From the NCBI GenBank assembly GCA_021496925.1, contig CP053915.1:1736001-1800000 (forward strand): DNA of 64,000 bases. Direction: 5' to 3'. Position numbers and translations under genes: made by a program. Below the pieces are notes generated by a model. The model was not told where the DNA came from. It worked only from the letters and a program-made list of their open reading frames with translations, and did no database searches. The DNA is from Acidovorax sp. YS12. Lineage in GTDB: Bacteria; Pseudomonadota; Gammaproteobacteria; Burkholderiales; Burkholderiaceae_C. Positions 61,235 to 64,000 of the stretch are shown here, piece after piece (positions within the stretch are counted from its first letter, which is position 1; each line of letters opens with the position of its first letter).

Positions 61235-62625
61235 AGGGGCCCAAGCCCGCCAGCCAGGCCCGCCGTGCGCTGCTGCGCCGGGGCAGCCTGGTGCTGCTGC
61301 TGGGCGTGCAGCAAATCGCCCGCGGCGCCACCATCGTCGCCGTGCGCGTGTGGCCGGCCCCCGAATACTCGCGCGTCACCATCGAGTCCGACGCCAAGCT
61401 CGTGGCCAAGCAGTTCTTCGTGCCCCAGCCGCCGCGCCTGGCCGTGGACATCGAGGGCATCGACCTGAACCCCGCGCTGCGCGAACTGGTGGCCAAGGTG
61501 CGCGCCGACGACCCGAACATCGCGGGCATCCGCGTGGGCCAGAACGCCCCCGGCGTGGTGCGCCTGGTGATCGACCTGAAGCAGGCAGCGGTGCCCCAGG
61601 TGTTCACGCTCACGCCCGTGGCCGCCTACCAGCACCGCCTGGTGTTCGACCTGTACCCGGCGAAATCGGTCGATCCGCTCGAAGCGCTGATCGCCGAGCA
61701 TTTGAACGACACGCCCTCTGCCTCCGCGCCGCATGCCGAAGCCGCCTCGCCCCAGCCAGCAGATCCGCTGGGCGACTTGATCGCGCAGCATGGCCAGCGC
61801 CCCGAACCCGCCAAGCCGCCCGCACCGCCCCCCAGCCCCCCGGTAGCGGCCGCGCCCCCCCCCAGCCCGGCGCCGCGCGCGCCCGCCGGCGGGCGGCAGA
61901 CCGACCGGCTCATCATCGTGGCCCTCGACCCCGGCCATGGCGGTGAAGACCCCGGCGCCATCGGCCCCGGCGGCACGCGCGAGAAGGACGTGGTGCTGAA
62001 AGTGGCGCACCTGCTGCGCGAGCGCATCAACGCCGCCAGCGTCGGCGGCAACCCCATGCGCGCCTTCCTCACACGCGACGGCGACTATTTCGTGCCCCTG
62101 GGCACGCGCGTGGAGAAGGCCCGGCGCGTGCAGGCCGACCTGTTCGTCTCCATCCACGCCGACGCCTTCACCACGCCCAGCGCGCGCGGCGCCAGCGTGT
62201 TCGCCCTGAGCCAGAGCGGCGCCTCCAGCACGGCGGCGCGCTGGCTGGCCAACAAGGAAAACCAGGCCGACCTGGTGGGCGGCCTGAACGTCAAGAGCCA
62301 GGACCAGCACGTGCAGCGCGCCCTGCTGGACATGAGCACCACGGCCCAGATCAACGACAGCCTCAAGCTCGGCAGCGTGCTGCTGGGCGAGATCGGCGGC
62401 ATGGCCCGGCTGCACAAGCCGCGCGTGGAGCAGGCCGGCTTCGCCGTGCTCAAGGCGCCCGACATCCCCAGCGTGCTGGTGGAGACCGCCTTCATCAGCA
62501 ACCCCGAGGAAGAGGCCAAGCTGCGCTCGGCGGCCTACCAGGTGCAACTGGCCGACGCGCTGATGCGCGGCATACAGCGCTACTTCGCCAAGAACCCGCC
62601 GCTGGCGCGCAGCCGCACGGTATGA
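61231..62625 (+). CDS. amiC: N-acetylmuramoyl-L-alanine amidase, AmiC type
   Basis: 464 aa periplasmic enzyme that cleaves septal peptidoglycan for daughter-cell separation. A twin-arginine-like start (RRALLRRGSLVLLLG), an AMIN domain (~35-140; VRVWPAPEYSRVTIESDAK), a proline-rich linker (~190-225) and an Amidase_3 domain (~230-455) with Zn ligands in ALDPGHGGEDPG, TREKDVVL and SIHADAF and catalytic Glu in LVETAFISNPEEE. The tsaE-amiC pairing is common in proteobacteria. Confidence 0.96.
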   Translation: MKGPKPASQARRALLRRGSLVLLLGVQQIARGATIVAVRVWPAPEYSRVTIESDAKLVAKQFFVPQPPRLAVDIEGIDLNPALRELVAKVRADDPNIAGIRVGQNAPGVVRLVIDLKQAAVPQVFTLTPVAAYQHRLVFDLYPAKSVDPLEALIAEHLNDTPSASAPHAEAASPQPADPLGDLIAQHGQRPEPAKPPAPPPSPPVAAAPPPSPAPRAPAGGRQTDRLIIVALDPGHGGEDPGAIGPGGTREKDVVLKVAHLLRERINAASVGGNPMRAFLTRDGDYFVPLGTRVEKARRVQADLFVSIHADAFTTPSARGASVFALSQSGASSTAARWLANKENQADLVGGLNVKSQDQHVQRALLDMSTTAQINDSLKLGSVLLGEIGGMARLHKPRVEQAGFAVLKAPDIPSVLVETAFISNPEEEAKLRSAAYQVQLADALMRGIQRYFAKNPPLARSRTV

Positions 62626-62731
62626 CTGCGCCGGGCCGGGCCCGGGCCCGGGCCGGTTCACAGTTGTCCACATTCGGCCGCTGAGGCGCTGCCTACACTC
62701 GTGCGTTTCTTCATCTTCACCCGGAGCGACC

Positions 62732-63550
62732 ATGAACACGCAGGACATCTGGCACTTCCTCTCCACCCAGGGCACGGAGTTCGGCATCAAGCTGCTCACG
62801 GCCATCGCTGCCTGGATCGTGGGCCGCTGGCTGATCGCGCTGGCTGTCGGCCTGATGGGCAAGCTGCTGGCGCGCGGCGGCAAGATCGACGCCACGCTGG
62901 CGAACTACCTCAAGTCCATCACCTCGGTGGTGCTCAACGTCATCCTGATCCTGGCGATCCTGGACATCTTCGGCGTCAAGACCACCTCGTTCGCCGCGCT
63001 GCTGGCGGGCGCGGGCCTGGCCATCGGCGCGGCCTGGAGCGGCATGCTGGGCAACTTCGCCGCCGGGGTCTTCATGCAGGTGCTGCGTCCCTACAAGGTG
63101 GGCGACTTCATCAGCGCGGGCGGCGTGGTCGGCACGGTGACGGAGCTGGGCCTGTTCGCCACCACCCTGACCACGCCCGACAACGTGATGACCGTGGTGG
63201 GCAACGGCAAGATCTTCGCCGACAACATCCAGAACTACAGCGCCCTGCCCGTGCGCCGCGTGGACTGCGTGGCCAAGGTCGCCAACAGCGTGAACCCGCT
63301 GGACGCCATCGCGCGCCTCAGGCCGGTGATCGCCGCCATCCCCAACGTGGCGGCCAGCCCGGCGCCCGACATCGAGATCCTGGAATTCACCCCCGAGGGC
63401 CCGAAGCTGTGCGTGCGCCCCTACACGCACACCGACCACTACTGGCAGGTCTATTTCGACACGCACAAGGCCATCGTCGAGACCTTCGGCACGGCCGGCT
63501 ACCCCGTGCCCGAAACGCCCATGGCCTACCGCAACGCGCCGCTGGCCTGA
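62732..63550 (+). CDS. Small-conductance mechanosensitive channel (MscS type)
   Basis: 272 aa, three membrane helices. The pore helix is AALLAGAGLAIGAAWSGMLG, followed by NFAAGVFMQVLRPYKVGDFI and the beta domain (VTELGLFATTLTTPDNVMTV, VVGNGKIFADNIQNYS). It relieves turgor on hypo-osmotic shock. Length matches E. coli MscS. A TACACT 33 bp upstream may be its -10. Confidence 0.95.
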   Translation: MNTQDIWHFLSTQGTEFGIKLLTAIAAWIVGRWLIALAVGLMGKLLARGGKIDATLANYLKSITSVVLNVILILAILDIFGVKTTSFAALLAGAGLAIGAAWSGMLGNFAAGVFMQVLRPYKVGDFISAGGVVGTVTELGLFATTLTTPDNVMTVVGNGKIFADNIQNYSALPVRRVDCVAKVANSVNPLDAIARLRPVIAAIPNVAASPAPDIEILEFTPEGPKLCVRPYTHTDHYWQVYFDTHKAIVETFGTAGYPVPETPMAYRNAPLA

Positions 63551-63635
63551 CCCGCCAGGCGACACGGCTGGTAACAGGCGCTCCTATCAAGAGGCCTACA
63601 GTGAAGGCCTCTTGAACCCCCAGAAGGAGAACACC

Positions 63636-63860
63636 GTGCTGAAGACCCGTTACCTGCTTGCCGTGACCACGCTGGCATCCGCATTTGCCCTGGGCGGCTG
63701 CGCCAGCGCACCGACCCACAACCAGTTGGGTACCGCCGCAGGTGCCGTCGCTGGCGGCGTGGCGGGCCATGTGCTGTTCGGCGGCCCGCTGGGTACCGTG
63801 GGCGGTGCCGCAGCGGGCGCGGTGATCGGCAACGAAATGAGCAAATCCAGGCGCCGCTGA
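63636..63860 (+). CDS. Glycine-zipper lipoprotein
   Basis: 74 aa. GTG start with AAGGAG 6 nt upstream; a TTG at 63612 is in frame but has no ribosome site. Signal peptide with lipobox LGGC (residue ~22), then a glycine-zipper stretch (GAVAGGVAGHVLFGG, GTVGGAAAGAVIGNEM) and a basic end (KSRRR). Resembles small SlyB/OsmB-like envelope lipoproteins. Confidence 0.88.
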   Translation: MLKTRYLLAVTTLASAFALGGCASAPTHNQLGTAAGAVAGGVAGHVLFGGPLGTVGGAAAGAVIGNEMSKSRRR

Positions 63861-63927
63861 AACACCCGCCGCCGGCCCTTTTCGCCCGCCACGCGCGGGC
63901 GATGTTGTTTCTGGCGAAGCGAAATGG

Positions 63928-64000
63928 TTACGCCGTTTTACGCCCGGCGCGCCAGGCGCCGAAGAGGGCGATCAGCCCCGGCACCAGGATCAGGCCCCAG
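63928..64000 (-). CDS. C-terminus of an unidentified membrane protein (partial)
   Basis: A minus-strand frame entering from the right edge reads WGLILVPGLIALFGAWRAGR, then KTA and a TAA at 63928-63930: one hydrophobic segment with a basic end. Too short to assign. Confidence 0.35.
   Translation of the reverse strand, partial: WGLILVPGLIALFGAWRAGRKTA

Noticed and set aside
62626..62655. GC-only palindrome (GGGCCCGGGCCCGGGCC-like) after amiC
   Set aside because: Could form a hairpin but there is no T-run, and such tracts arise easily at this base composition; too weak to call a terminator.

Overview
The window is high-GC DNA whose housekeeping genes (coaBC/dut, pyrG-kdsA-eno-ftsB, tsaE-amiC, xerD, uppP) and recurrent intergenic palindrome (core AATAGCTGCCAGCGCTTG) suggest a betaproteobacterium of the Comamonadaceae (Acidovorax/Alicycliphilus-like). 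The genus is an inference from gene content and repeat style, not from a database search.

Layout. 1-4.3 kb: a 7TM-GGDEF diguanylate cyclase (5' end outside the window), uppP, and an overlapping LytS/LytTR two-component pair. 4.3-18.1 kb: a one-directional accessory block on the minus strand. An AraC-type regulator is followed by a fibronectin-III protein with an IPTL-CTERM tail, four tandem exported proteins with Lcl_C (DUF1566) domains at both ends, and a fifth Lcl_C protein with an IPTL-CTERM tail. This looks like a repeat-rich surface or secreted protein system. 18.2-26.4 kb: an 8.2-kb composite insertion with IS3-type ends and a 3-bp target duplication, placed exactly before the stop codon of an ABC ATPase gene. 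It holds nested IS3, IS256 and IS5 remnants plus a porin, a saccharopine-dehydrogenase-like enzyme, an APC permease and a TetR regulator.

26.4-33.5 kb: core genes (ABC ATPase, hypothetical, dut, coaBC, pyrG, kdsA, eno, ftsB). 33.5-37.8 kb: a biotin carboxylase/BCCP fusion, a PxpB-PxpC fusion whose linker is encoded by palindromic repeats, and pxpA. 37.8-42.0 kb: a methionine aminopeptidase coupled to a ParD-like protein, then a polar amino-acid ABC transporter. 42.0-46.2 kb: a Fur-box-preceded FecI/FecR/TonB-receptor cell-surface signalling system.

46.3-64 kb: hslO, a gamma-carbonic-anhydrase-like protein, a DUF455 ferritin-like protein, a tandem pair of EAL-HDOD proteins, xerD, a CocE-type lipoprotein hydrolase of lower GC by eye, an AEC transporter, a Cache-PAS-GGDEF protein, an XRE regulator with twin palindromic operators, queG, tsaE, amiC, an MscS channel and a glycine-zipper lipoprotein. 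No rRNA, tRNA or CRISPR array was seen.

A recurring theme is that short palindromic repeats have entered coding sequence. They supply signal-peptide n-regions, C-terminal tails and stop codons, the PxpB-PxpC linker, and part of the DUF455 N-terminus.
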